Source: Yponomeuta sedellus (Eukaryota; Arthropoda; Insecta; Lepidoptera; Yponomeutidae). Taken from it: 64,000 bases of DNA. The DNA is taken from the NCBI GenBank assembly GCA_934045075.1, contig OW203749.1, positions 4,740,804 through 4,804,803 of the forward strand. Direction: 5' to 3'. Of the stretch, positions 9,401 to 17,515 are shown piece after piece (position 1 is the first letter of the stretch; every line of letters starts with the position of its first letter). A program made the position numbers and the translations under genes. Below the pieces are notes generated by a model that saw only the letters and a program-made list of their open reading frames with translations, ran no database searches and was not told the origin of the DNA.

Positions 9401-10824
9401 CGGCATCAGTGAAATTTCGAACCTCTTAACATTACTCTCTGTATTACGTACAGGATGCAGCATCTGGCTGAAGTAATTTGCATCACCTGCAGCCCCGAGT
9501 ACCTTATTTTGCAGTTAGGTTTTACATCGGAATGATATCACTGTACCCGCATGATTATATTCTTTTTAATGAACTAACCCGTGCTAAGGACAGTTTTAAA
9601 AACCTATTTAGAGGCTAAAAACTATTGGCTTCTTTTACCAGGCTGATGCTGCAGCGGATCAAGTGGGAAGAGGATACGGTGAAGGAACAAGACGGAACTG
9701 AAGTGCCTAACGAATGCCGGCTCGTGTGGGAGGGAACGGCGGCCCGGCGCTCCTTCGGGGAGATAAAGTTCAAGGTGGGACGTAGCATTTGTTTCTTCTA
9801 GACTGTTCCGACTTGTCTTGACGACCTCTGTGGCGTTTGACCACCTCTGTGGCGTAGCGGTAGCGCATCTGCCTACCATGCAAGAGGTTCCGGGTTCGAA
9901 CCCGGCTGGGGACAAGTTGAATATAACTTGAGAGAGAGAGAAAGAGATAGAGAGAGAAAGAGTAGGCCTGCGCCAAACGAGAGAGATAGTTTTGAGTATC
10001 ATGCTCTTTCGACATTTAGAAAGGCATTCCAAACGCAGACGTTTGGAATGCCCAGCTCAACTCCATCATGAGGGATAGGCGGAGACTTAATTGCCACGAA
10101 CCTCACCGACCCCTTCCCCTCCGGAATAAAGGCGTGTGTTTATATCATATAATAGCTGACCCAGCGAACTCCGTACCGCCTAACAGGCGATTCTTAATTT
10201 TTTTTATTTGACTCTCCGAAAGAACCAGCCTCGTACTTCAAGGAATATTCTAAAAAAAGAATTAGCGAAATCGGTTTAGCTGCTTTCGAGATTTGCGCTT
10301 ACCAACACATTCGGCGATTCGTTTTTATAGTATAGACTAGCTTTTGCCCACGACTTCGTCCGCGTGGAAAAGATTCAAGGAAGAAAATTTTACAACCCTG
10401 TTCACTCCGTTAAATTTAGAAAAAACTAATAACTGTTCAATCAATTATTCATTATTATTCAAAAATTAGACAACATTCTTTATACCCCCCCCCCATACAA
10501 ATTTTGGCAACCCTTTTCGCCCCCCTTAGGGGTTGAATTAAAAAAAATCCGGTCTTATTCCTTGTCTACATTATTTATACACCATCTGTGCAAAACTTCA
10601 ACTTCCTAGGTCTAACGGCTTGGGCTGGGCGTTGCTGAGTGAGTCAGTCAGTCAGGACTTTGAATTTTATATATATAGATTATGATTTCCTTGAACTCTT
10701 CCATCCGCAGGTGGTACCGACGGAAAAGCAGGCTCGCGAGGTGTTCCAGAAGCACGGCGTGGAACATTACTGGGATCTCGCGTACAGCGGGGCTGTGCTG
10801 GGAGCCGGGACCGAAGAGCCTTAG
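423..10824 (+). CDS. Prpf3: Prp3 (U4/U6 small nuclear ribonucleoprotein), 3' eight exons
   Basis: Prp3 is a U4/U6 di-snRNP protein needed for assembly of the tri-snRNP in nuclear pre-mRNA splicing. The exons I read are 423-550, 3583-3803, 5027-5174, 6314-6467, 7420-7475, 8631-8780, 9642-9774 and 10711-10824. Every junction is AG/GT and all phases join, giving 367 codons plus the TAG stop. The family is recognised from [90 protein letters not shown] and the terminal [15 protein letters not shown], all close to human PRPF3 as I remember it. These cover the PRP3 domain and the C-terminal DUF1115-type domain. The 5' exons are upstream of the window. Exon 3583-3803 carries an Ser-Gly-Ala-rich insertion before LVEHP. 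Several introns contain copies of the adjoining splice junction, and most hold SINEs. Confidence 0.95.
561..970. repeat. Family A SINE, composite fold-back copy, in the Prp3 donor
   Basis: A reverse-oriented 3' arm (TGCACTAACCCGTGCTAAGG, CCTATTTAGAGGCTAAAAA) is followed by a near full-length forward copy with an A-box-like TAGCTCAGTTGG and a B-box GGTTCGAATCC. The 8-bp direct repeat GAGTAAAG at 553-560 and 971-978 looks like a target-site duplication. It is drawn from positions +3 to +10 of the splice donor of the exon ending at 550. Confidence 0.75.
1219..1391. repeat. Family A SINE fold-back copy
   Basis: Two inverted arms each carry the family A tail (TTAGAGGCT) and half of its tRNA-like gene (CATGCCGGGGTTCGAACCC opposite GGTTCGAATCC). 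They meet at a short centre near 1290, so the strand can fold into one long hairpin. Confidence 0.7.
1926..2279 (+). repeat. 5S-derived SINE, subfamily B1
   Basis: A near-complete copy. It starts with GTGGCCTAGTCGAACCGAGTG, has the 5S-like GGTTAAGCAACA and GGCGCGGTCAGGTACAGGAT core, and ends at GTGGGGACATACAAGGG. Confidence 0.8.
2322..2417. repeat. 96-bp hairpin MITE
   Basis: Two near-perfect inverted arms (ATGTAGTATAAATAT at the left end, ATATTTATACTACAT at the right) pair across a centre of AAAACGGCCGTTTT. It directly abuts the LINE fragment on its right. Confidence 0.7.
2418..3062 (+). pseudogene. RNase H and 3' end of a non-LTR retrotransposon ORF2
   Basis: The translation contains an RNase H segment ([20 protein letters not shown]) and, after an in-frame stop at 2683-2685, a LINE C-terminus with a zinc-knuckle-like [18 protein letters not shown] ending in GWLE at 2988. 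The upstream reverse transcriptase is missing, so this is a 5'-truncated copy. RNase H places it near the I/R1/LOA group of LINEs (family knowledge). The 3' UTR ends with CCCAACTATGAGGCTAAGTG and repeated CTAA units. That tail recurs at 21015-21095 and 22115-22185, and on the family C SINEs. Confidence 0.75.
3063..3582. other. Prp3 intron sequence with no recognisable element
   Basis: AT-rich intron between the LINE tail and the exon starting at 3583. I see no coding potential and no copy of the families found elsewhere in the window. Confidence 0.4.
3869..4326. repeat. 5S-derived SINE, subfamily B2, rearranged composite
   Basis: A short forward B1 head (3869-3903) is joined to an inverted B2 copy (3904-4190) and then to a forward B2 3' part (4200-4326). 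Read in reverse, the B2 head contains GGTTAAGCAACATAGGGCGC and a GATCACGAAGG-like segment, even closer to 5S rRNA than B1. Confidence 0.65.
4586..4800. repeat. Family A SINE, palindromic copy with 14-bp target duplication
   Basis: Two arms of about 100 bp are inverted around CCAGCGTGCTCAATTGG. The arm with the family A tail reversed comes first. The direct repeat AAATAAAGGGAGTG at 4572-4585 and 4801-4814 flanks the whole palindrome, so it was inserted as one unit. The length of the duplication fits target-primed reverse transcription. Confidence 0.85.
5144..5430 (+). repeat. Three tandem copies of a Prp3 exon 3' end with its donor
   Basis: The last about 30 bases of the exon ending at 5174 plus the start of its intron (CTGAGGTATCTCTCTGTCAC) recur at about 5230-5300 and 5370-5430. 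Spacers contain GAGGCCTGTAAGCAATAGC. Each copy retains an AG/GTATCT donor. Confidence 0.85.
5495..6005 (+). mobile_element. MITE family M1, copy 1
   Basis: A roughly 460-bp element bounded by inverted TTTTTAATACAGTTGC at 5497-5512 and GCAACTGTATTAAAAA near 5938-5953, with a shared flank to about 6005. A second copy lies inverted at 16530-17112. It is non-coding and sits in a Prp3 intron. Confidence 0.65.
6012..6098 (+). repeat. Short interspersed repeat (also at 52093-52190)
   Basis: Shares AGCTTAGTCGGC, TAGTCAATACGTG-type and CAACCAAGC blocks with 52093-52190. No family is recognised. Confidence 0.5.
6481..6894 (+). repeat. Minisatellite made from a Prp3 exon-donor junction
   Basis: About seven degenerate copies of a 60-bp unit that also forms the last 50 bases of the exon ending at 6467 plus its donor. 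Each unit runs CGAGGCCAACAGT, then ACTAAAGGCCAGAAG, then AAGGTAAGACTTAT, so each carries an exon-like end and a GTAAGA donor. Some units have internal stops or lost the GT (for example AAAAGTTAAGAC). Confidence 0.9.
6915..7028 (+). repeat. Family A SINE fragment
   Basis: Contains ATTACGTACAG, the A-box region TAGCTCAGTTGG and the B-box GGTTCGAATCC. The 3' tail is missing. Confidence 0.7.
7140..7381 (-). repeat. tRNA-like SINE, family E
   Basis: Read in reverse it starts with a tRNA-like head (CCTCGGTGGCGCAGCGG, GGTTCGATCCCCGGCC). It runs through a CTAGTTTG/AAACTAG segment to an AT-rich tail. Other copies are at 31228-31466 and 54335-54960. It ends 38 bases before the exon at 7420. Confidence 0.7.
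7650..8089 (+). mobile_element. Solo LTR, copy 1
   Basis: Begins TGTCGCGGTCC and ends CCCGTAACA (TG...CA ends). It contains a promoter-like GATATAAATAGC and a downstream AATAAA. The ATAT on both sides is a candidate 4-bp target duplication. No internal region or primer-binding site follows. A Gypsy-type origin is likely but unproven. Confidence 0.75.
8108..8595 (-). mobile_element. Solo LTR, copy 2, inverted
   Basis: The same LTR in reverse, from TGTTACGGGC to GGACCGCGACG (the last base departs from the expected A). ATAA at 8104-8107 and 8596-8599 is its own target duplication. It is therefore a separate insertion, 18 bases from copy 1 and tail to tail with it. It ends 35 bases before the exon at 8631. 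Confidence 0.75.
8818..9213 (+). repeat. 5S-derived SINE B1, interrupted
   Basis: The head with GGTTAAGCAACAACAGGCGC lies at 8818-8895. The 3' body from GTCGTTAAGCCATGTCAGAG lies at 9035-9213. About 140 bp of unrelated AT-rich sequence separates them and replaces the middle. Confidence 0.7.
9258..9618 (-). repeat. Family A SINE, reverse copy with extra arm
   Basis: Reads in reverse from the tail TGCACTAACCCGTGC through a mutated tRNA-like segment to the leader (TGATATCACTGTACC). A second tail arm follows at 9553-9618. It ends 24 bases before the exon at 9642. Confidence 0.7.
9842..9925 (+). repeat. tRNA-like SINE family D fragment plus GA-rich tract
   Basis: CTCTGTGGCGTAGCGGTAGC, CTGCCTACCATGCAAGAGG and GGTTCGAACCCGGCTGGGG form a tRNA-like head. 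A GAGAGA-rich stretch follows to about 9966. Related copies are at 23518-23941 and 34386-34590. Confidence 0.65.
10152..10340 (+). repeat. About 190-bp interspersed repeat R1 (CTGACCCAGCGAAC type)
   Basis: Runs from TAGCTGACCCAGCGAACTC through AGCGAAATCGGTTTAGCTGC to CAACACATTC and an AT-rich end. The same unit is tandemly repeated at 40492-41050 and 46600-47345. Confidence 0.7.
10343..10682 (+). repeat. AT-rich interspersed repeat beginning ACTAGCTTTTGCCC
   Basis: Starts TAGCTTTTGCCCACGACTTC and ends GTCAGTCAGTCAGGAC, then an AT run. This pattern is widespread in lepidopteran genomes (general knowledge). It ends 28 bases before the last Prp3 exon. Confidence 0.5.
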
Positions 10825-10836
10825 TATAGATATAGG

Positions 10837-11205
10837 AATTTGGAGACGAATAGCCGAGTTTACGAGACATTGATAGATTTTATAGCTGCGTTTATACACA
10901 AAGGGCCCTGTTTTATAAAGCTGCTGTGGGCTATGTCTTCTTTAAAAAAAAACTTCTGTTTATAAGTTATTTTTTTAATTTAGGCTGCCAGTCATCAAAT
11001 TTTAAAGCTAAAAAAAACAGTAGAACCAGGAATTTGGAGAAGAGTTCAGAAATTAGCACGAGACATCAATAGATTTTATAGCTGCGTTTATACACAACAG
11101 TGCCCTGTTTTATAAAGCTGCAATGGTATGTCTTATATAACAGAAAGTTCTGTTCTTATAAGTTATTATTTTTATTTAGGCTGCCTGCCATAATTTTTTA
11201 AAGCG
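10837..11205 (+). repeat. Tandem duplication in the Prp3 3' UTR region
   Basis: About 180 bp starting AGGAATTTGGAGA, with TTTTATAGCTGCGTTTATAC and CCTGTTTTATAAAGCTGC, recurs from 11028 to 11205. The first copy starts 13 bases after the stop codon. Confidence 0.8.
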
Positions 11206-11639
11206 AAAAAGAAATCTAAGGCTACGGAACCGGAAATATATCATCGACACAGATCTACGTTGGGAGTAAAGTTAACACGTAAAAAAAAATTGAAAAATAA
11301 TTCTAATCTGTGCAAACGCAGTTATGGTTTTTTTTTAACAGAACACCAAGATATTGAGATCTTCGGCGTTTTTAATCAAAAATATTAATTTCCTTCTTTG
11401 ATTTACATGTCAACCAGAAAATTGCAAGTTACTAATGACCTTTAAAATGCTGTATTATTTTTAACTATCGTCAATATTTAGGACAGTGCTCACTGTAAGT
11501 ACATTACTGATAATGTCGCTTTATGAAACGGGGCTCGGAGGGACACCTCCCATTCGCCTTAAATGATATGTCTGCGCTACCATATTGACTTTTAGATGCC
11601 AAAGGCTTAAGAGTGCCACAATTCCTCCTCCGAACCCTT
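11206..11639. other. 3' flank of Prp3, nothing recognised
   Basis: AT-rich, with no further exon, clear polyadenylation cluster or known repeat that I can support. Confidence 0.4.
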
Positions 11640-11790
11640 GTACGTCCTCACTGCTGGGTCACTGGTCATTTCCTGAAGGTTAGGTTAGGTTCTCCACCAC
11701 GAGGGCCAAGTCCGGGTTGGTGGAGGATTGTAAGACAGTGGCCTTACTATCAGAAGTTATCAAGCCGCCCATAAGGACTCTGAAATTCAA
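11640..11790 (-). repeat. 5S-derived SINE, 3' part
   Basis: Only the 3' half is present: CTCCACCACGAGGGCCAAGT, GGTGGAGGATTGTAAGACAG and CAGAAGTTATCAAGCCGCCC, in reverse orientation. Confidence 0.7.
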
Positions 11791-12009
11791 TTCCTCCTTG
11801 CTGGACAAATATTGAAACACGAATGGCAGAGAAGTGAGTGGGGCTGTGTCGGGATGCACGGTCGTTGGTTTATGGCGCTAGAAGACGGTGTCAACTAGCG
11901 CCACTAATAGAAAAAAATCATATCTTTTTACAAGTAGTCTTCGAAAAAAGTGAACATTCCTACGTTCCAGACTGTAGACTGTTATTAAAATCATTGTCAC
12001 AGTTCAGAT

Positions 12010-12281
12010 AACCCGTTAGAGCGGTGGTAGCGGAGCGGTGTAGAACGCCGGCTTCTCAATCGGGAGGTCGTGGGTTCGAACCCCGGCATGTACCAATGAC
12101 TTTGTTTTCTAAGTTATGTACATTTGTGAAATTATAGTAGCAATACTACTCGCTGACGGTGAAGGAAAACATCGTAAGGAAACCCTAGTGGCTGAGGTGT
12201 TAGCGTACCTCAGCGCTTGCTACGTACAATGGCCCAACTATGAGGCTAAGTGCGGAAATCTCAGGTCTAACTAACTAAGAT
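12010..12281 (+). repeat. tRNA-headed SINE family C with LINE-shared tail
   Basis: The head has GGTGGTAGCGGAGCGGTGTAG and B-box GGTTCGAACCCC. The body runs through GGAAAACATCGTAAGGAAACC. The tail CAATGGCCCAACTATGAGGC and GCTAAGTGCGGAAA is the same as the 3' end of the LINE at 2418-3062. AGATAAC flanks the element on both sides. Confidence 0.8.
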
Positions 12282-12724
12282 AACTCATTGTTGGTTATAT
12301 ATTGCTTCAGAGTTGCTGTAGATAGAACATTCATTAGTTCCACCACATATTATGTAGTTCAGTCTTCACAGATAACTTAAAATTACTTTAATAAAAATCG
12401 GCAGAATTTGTCGACATCGGCTGGTTGCCGTATCAATAAGAAATAATTATAATAAGTTTTATGATGTTCATTTTCTGAAAGAAACTTATTATAAAACAAG
12501 TTATGATTTTTATTCCATTGTTTGCGCTAGTTAGCACGCAGCGCCTTAACGTGAAACTCCTACAAGCTGTAGTTTGAAGCTCAAACTGCGCAATGTATTA
12601 CGGGGCACTGGCGCCATCTAGCCGCACCGATTCAAGAGGATCTGAGTAATGGCTACTTTGCTTTACTCAACGATATATAAGTGAATTGCTCACGACTCGT
12701 AGTTACAGTCTGTTAGCTTTGAGA

Positions 12725-12858
12725 ATATACCTACCTCGGGCTCTAGAGTAGGCTTCGGTTTTCGCCGAAAGCACACGAGTCTTCACTATTTTGAAAAGTT
12801 ATAGTTCCGATATTTCTATTACACGAATAAATCCGATCGTAGCAGAGGTATATTAGTT
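12725..12858. mobile_element. MITE family M2, copy 1
   Basis: Ends are inverted (TACCTCGGGCTCTAG at left, AGCAGAGGTATATT at right). It shares GTTCCGATATTTCTATTACA-type internal sequence with 22942-23103. Confidence 0.65.
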
Positions 12859-12861
12859 AGG

Positions 12862-13100
12862 CTATGCGCGCACGGGTTACTTTTGTCACCGTGACTGTTT
12901 CGTCACTCTTATCAAGACTGTGGATATGTATGGAGATGCGCGCGTGTTACGACGTGGTAGCTGGGTGACATTTCGCGCATCTCCATACATATCTACGGAG
13001 TGACGAAACAGTCACGGTGACAAAAGTTCTTTTCTGCGCCTAGTCCAAGCGCGCACGGGTTACTTTTGACGAAACTGTCCCGTAACCCGTGCGAGCCTTT
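12862..13100. repeat. GC-rich fold-back element
   Basis: GTCACCGTGACTGTTTCGTC at 12887 pairs with GACGAAACAGTCACGGTGAC at 13003. ATATGTATGGAGATGCGCG pairs with CGCGCATCTCCATACATAT. A further direct copy of GCGCGCACGGGTTACTTTTG follows. No ORF. Confidence 0.7.
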
Positions 13101-14302
13101 AGCCTTACAACTTTCGCCGAGGTGACATATTTTCGCGTTGCATGCGGTTTTAGCCTTAACCCTTGCCGCGCCCGGACCCCGGAAAGTTAGAAGTGCCGTT
13201 TAGGGCCTGGCCATTTTTTTGCAATTTTTCAAAGACGTTTCACTGTGCCTGTGACATTCTGCCACATCCGCATGCCGTGCCGCCTTTCGCTCAACTACAC
13301 AATTCATAGTTTATTATGACAACTCAAAATACGTTGAGAGTCTTCCTGCTTTTTAATCGGCTTTGAAATGTACAGAATCAAGCCACGGTATCCAATCATG
13401 ACCTGTAGTTCTCTATGGATCTATGACATAGGGCCAGAATTTACGCGGAATTAAACTAAAATGAATTTGTGAACATTAGCTTAATCTCACATACATAGAG
13501 TCACAGGCTCTATCTCACCAAATCAGTAGACAGTGATATGGACCATTCAATCGGTCTTTACCGACCCATACCCCCTGTTTTGGGTTTCATAAAAGCAAAT
13601 TTGGCTTGTAAGACAGCTTCATTCACTTTCTGGTACAGACCATTGAATTGAGGGTTGAATTTGTTATTAATGTTGACTTTGACTGTAAGTATTCATTGAT
13701 TGAGAATGTATGAAGTGTAATTTACAGTTTAGGTATAAATAAAATTTATTAATAGTAATAAACTATCTTAGTGTGGCATTCAAAAGAAAATATTTTGTTT
13801 TTTTTATTTTGAATTGCGTTCCTAATTTTCCTCCTATCATACATGATACAAATGCAATACAAATAATTTTTATTTCTCTATCCACAAATTAGTTACAAAT
13901 AGCAGTGATACAAGATGATGCAATAGAAGCGATTTGTGGACAGGCTGTGTCCTAATCTAGATCAGAGATCTGTATCTTAGGACGCCAGGCCACTAGATAC
14001 TAAGTCAGCCCAAACTGGATGACACCAGTTATTAAAGTAAGCCCAGTTATTGAGACGTAAAATGGTAACAGACAATTACTTACAAATTTATAATATAACA
14101 AGGTTTTTGTGATTTCCTCAAATTAACATGCACCTACCCTGGCTGAAACAAGTTCTGGCGCATTCCAAATCCGCATGAGTTGGAAGCCTCTCAAAAACTT
14201 TGGAGATTCTTTGGCCCGGATAGGTGCATTCTCCTTTGACGGTGAAATCATTCCAAAGCTCTAATTGAAGACATTCAATCCTCAATGCGCTTCACAGGTT
14301 TA
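13101..14302. other. Intergenic, no gene recognised
   Basis: No supported ORF. Reversed, 14140-14225 looks exon-like (ends CAGCCAGG followed by GTAGGTGC), but I could not link it to the 14303-14977 gene. Confidence 0.35.
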
Positions 14303-14977
14303 TCAAGTCTGTATTCCTTTCTTAACAAACGATTCTCCGTTGTCAGCTTTTACAGCTGTGTCATCTTCACCAAGTTCTGCAGTGACAAACGGTATCATAG
14401 TTGTGACGTCAAAAGTATCAGGTACCCCAACTGACGGAACCGGTACTTTGTTACTCTGCGATTCCTGATCTTCGTTGCTGTTCTCTGAATTGGGCAGAAT
14501 TATGACACGGTTAGTCTCTTTACATCGCTTGAACTCGCAGCCAAGTCTGTTGATCAAGATTGTGCGTAAAGATTCTTTGGTACCAGAAAAGCCAAGTTTC
14601 TGTTTTGCTACCTCAAAGACCTTTGGCAAAGTCGGCAACTCATTACGTTTAGTGAAGAAGGAATTCACTATCTGTCCAAGAGTTGTTATTTCCGATTCTG
14701 AAAGTGTCTGGTGTTTCTTCCTTGGGTTATTATCGTCGCTGCTTTCGACAATTGCATTGAATTTTTGCTTGTTAACAGAGGAACTAGGAGTCTCTGGTAA
14801 GTGAGCTTCGTTCCTTATTCTGCGAATAGTGTCTTGAGAAAGGCCCGTCGCTGCGGCTGTCCGTGCCTTGGCTTGTTTCACGGGGAGTGTGAATGTGCCA
14901 GTTCGTTTCTCTTCCTCGAAATATTTTAAAACATTGAGGATCAATGTCCTCTCAGACTCAGTGTAGACTTTTGCCAT
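14303..14977 (-). CDS. HTH protein resembling the N-terminus of an IS630/Tc1-type transposase
   Basis: An uninterrupted 224-aa ORF. Residues about 1-70 look like a DNA-binding helix-turn-helix, with MAKVYTESERTLILNV and ATGLSQDTIRRIRNEAHLP. Residues about 98-150 match the linker of insect IS630-like (DDE_3) transposases (LPTLPKVFEVAKQKLGFSG, then SLRTILINRLGCEFKRCKE). In those enzymes a DDE catalytic domain follows; here the protein instead ends in an acidic, Ser/Asn-rich tail, so it should have no transposase activity. The reverse-strand acceptor TTTCAG lies 9 bases before the ATG. A possible 5' exon ends in AGAA/GTAAGTG near 15160, suggesting a spliced 5' UTR. It may be a domesticated DNA-binding protein or a truncated transposon gene. 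The family assignment is from memory. Confidence 0.55.
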   Translation of the reverse strand: MAKVYTESERTLILNVLKYFEEEKRTGTFTLPVKQAKARTAAATGLSQDTIRRIRNEAHLPETPSSSVNKQKFNAIVESSDDNNPRKKHQTLSESEITTLGQIVNSFFTKRNELPTLPKVFEVAKQKLGFSGTKESLRTILINRLGCEFKRCKETNRVIILPNSENSNEDQESQSNKVPVPSVGVPDTFDVTTMIPFVTAELGEDDTAVKADNGESFVKKGIQT

Positions 14978-15879
14978 ATTGCTGCCCTGAAATTAAAAAA
15001 AAAGCATGGTATGACCTAACTAAACTACAGAGTTATGAGTAGGAATTCCTTTTTTTTTAAACGTGGCATCCTTAGGACTGCTAAATATCGAAACATGATT
15101 TCAAATTACATACAAATGTAACACAAATATTGTAAAGTTCATGCTAATTCACTTACTTCTCAAATAGTTCCGTTAAGGCGTTAAAAGTTAGAAATGCCTC
15201 TGCAAAGTAGATCAACACAAGATGTGAAACCTGGTAGAGGCTTTCGGCCACGTAAGTCTGTAAGCAAATATATAGCTAACCTAGCGAGTTTTATTGATCT
15301 GAAGCATACAATACAAGGAAATCAATTTGTTTCACAGAAACTCTAATAAACTAACAATTTCTAACCACAAATTAGACAGGTACAAGAAAAACTCCTGATT
15401 TTTGGCATTGGCAGCCACAAATTATACAGGTACCAGTGTTGCCAGAGCCTACTCAGCCCAGGTTGCCATTTGTAGGTTCAAATGTTGCCATCTCAAACCA
15501 AAGGTTGCCATATGATTTTTTTTTTATTTTATCACTATAAAAATATTTATACATATTGAGTACTGTTTATGATAAAAATTTTAATCCAAATATCCTGTTT
15601 TCCAAAAATGTTAATCCTTTTGGTTGATAAATAATTAATTTTACAAATTCGGTTTTCCTTAAAAATTTAAATCCATTTTTTTCTGAAAAATAAAAATATA
15701 ATTAAATATAAAATAAAAGACAAAAATGGAATAAAGACCCTTTTTCACCACACAAACACATTTATCTAGAAGCTGATGTTTTTCAAAATTTAAAAATATA
15801 TATATGTGTAAGTGCCTGTGCATTTTAAATCCAATATCAAAAACATGCAAAAAAATTAATATAAATTTTCCAGCACCTT

Positions 15880-16509
15880 CAATTAGTGGTTAGTATTTTA
15901 TTTTCCTATCCAACATGGTTTTTGTTGGCTCAAATGTAACTGCATCTTTAACGGATGTTTTCCCAGCCATTAATGACGATATTGTGTTTGTATTGAAACG
16001 GTTTCTGTTAACAGTCTTTATAAGTTTCAGCTGACTGAAAATACGTTCCACGCAGGCATTTGAGCAGGCAGCACAAAAAGCAAGTTCACAACTTTTATTA
16101 AATTGGGGAATGCTTTACTATTTGAAGAATTTTTAATTTTAAATATGGTTCTCCAATACTCTTCGGCATTTTCTGTTTCACAATCAACAGAGTCCAACAG
16201 CGCATGGCTCGTCCATTCCGTGTGCAATTCTTGAATGTTTATGTGAGGTGATAAGTTTGGAAAACGTGCAATAACATAATATAAAACCTGATGATCGTTC
16301 GCCTGAGCTTTTCGTGGATCTACGATTTTTTCGATCACCTCAAAAAGTGGGTCTGTGAAATCAAATCTTTTAATAATTTGACCAACCAGCTCAATATAAA
16401 ATGCTAGGCAACTTTTTTGGAATGTCTGGATTTGTTCCATTGGTGGTTGGGCTACTTCAATAAAAAGAGAACTTACCAATACATTTAAACCAAAAGTATT
16501 AGAAACCAC
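15880..16509 (-). pseudogene. hAT transposase C-terminus, frameshifted
   Basis: The ORF at 16027-16509 contains FPNLIKVVNLLFVLP. In another frame just downstream the strand reads SNACVERIFSQLKLIKTVNR. Together these are the hAT C-terminal dimerisation region, split by a frameshift near 16060. The N-terminal half with the BED finger and first catalytic Asp is absent, displaced by the M1 insertion. It cannot encode an active enzyme. Confidence 0.75.
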
Positions 16510-16529
16510 TAAAAAATAGTATATTTCAT

Positions 16530-17112
16530 TACAAGTGCGGAAAGGCTGTCATTGCAAAGAGTTCCGACAAATGTCTACCCGAGCCGAGGCGCAGCCGAAG
16601 GCGAGGGTTGACAGTCGGAACAAGTTGCAATGACGGTTCCGCACGTGTACTGATGAACGACTATTTTTAATACAGTTGCGAAAAAAATAAGCAATTTAAT
16701 AAAGAAAAATTACTTGGAAAATGGCTCCAACCGTAAAAAAATATAAGCAGATTTTTTTTCTTCACCCATTCTACTAGGCAAAGGGAACTATGCCCATACA
16801 GCTAAGTCTTCAGTAGATTTTTTTTATAGATATGAAATGAAAATGAAATTTAATGAGATGAAATTAAATGAAACCTAACTTAACTCATTAAATCTGATAT
16901 TGAAACAAATTAGTAGCTCATAAAAACTTCTATGTTTTTTTTTTAGTAAAAACTTCATGGTTGGTTTTTCTTTTTAATAGACATTATTTTGACAGTTGGG
17001 AAAGAAAACGCACGAGTGCGGGAAAGGTAAAAAAAAGCTCGCGTGTGTAATAGCCCACATCCCGCACGTTAAACGTCCCTGTATGTAATACGCCACTTTT
17101 TGAGCAACTTAA
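16530..17112 (-). mobile_element. MITE family M1, copy 2, nested in the hAT relic
   Basis: Inverted relative to 5495-6005, sharing CCCATACAGCTAAGTCTTCA-like and AACTATGCCCATAC blocks and the ATACAGTTGC end. The other end (GAGCAACTT) is decayed. A segment at 16540-16660 forms an inverted pair around CGAAGGCGAGGG. Confidence 0.65.
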
Positions 17113-17515
17113 AAACTTCTTTGCACTGCACTGCTTGCAGCTCGGGCCGCAAACTTCTGCGATCTCAGCCTTTCTTTGTATTACCACCCTATTATAGTTG
17201 TGTAATGTACTATTATCTCTAGCTTTACCAAAATAGACCTTTTGCGTGTAGAAATAAGGGTACAATTTGTTTGCAAACTAAAAGTATTGTTTTCATTTAG
17301 GAATAAAAATGCATTCAAGATTTTGATTTTGGTCAATTCGATGCGTTCAGTTGATCTGCGAAAGATATTCGATATTTTTTACTGATGATCGCGCGACAAG
17401 TCGAAAAGTTGCCAAAAAGTTGCCATTTGAGCTTGGTTGCCATTAGGTTGCCACGAAGGGTCAAATGTTGCCAAAATGGCAACCAAAGTTGCCAAATGGC
17501 AACGCTGACAGGTAC

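Larger units (their letters stand above)
15434..17507 (-). mobile_element. hAT element, degenerate, with nested MITE
   Basis: Terminal inverted repeats CAGTGTTGCCA (left) and TGGCAACGCTG (right) are flanked by a perfect 8-bp duplication ACAGGTAC at 15426-15433 and 17508-17515. The CAGNG ends and 8-bp duplication are diagnostic of hAT transposons. GTTGCCA motifs repeat near both ends. The inside holds a broken transposase and an inserted M1 MITE. Confidence 0.9.

Noticed and set aside
14265..14804. Forward ORFs of 67 and 109 aa
   Set aside because: Antisense shadows of the 224-aa HTH gene.
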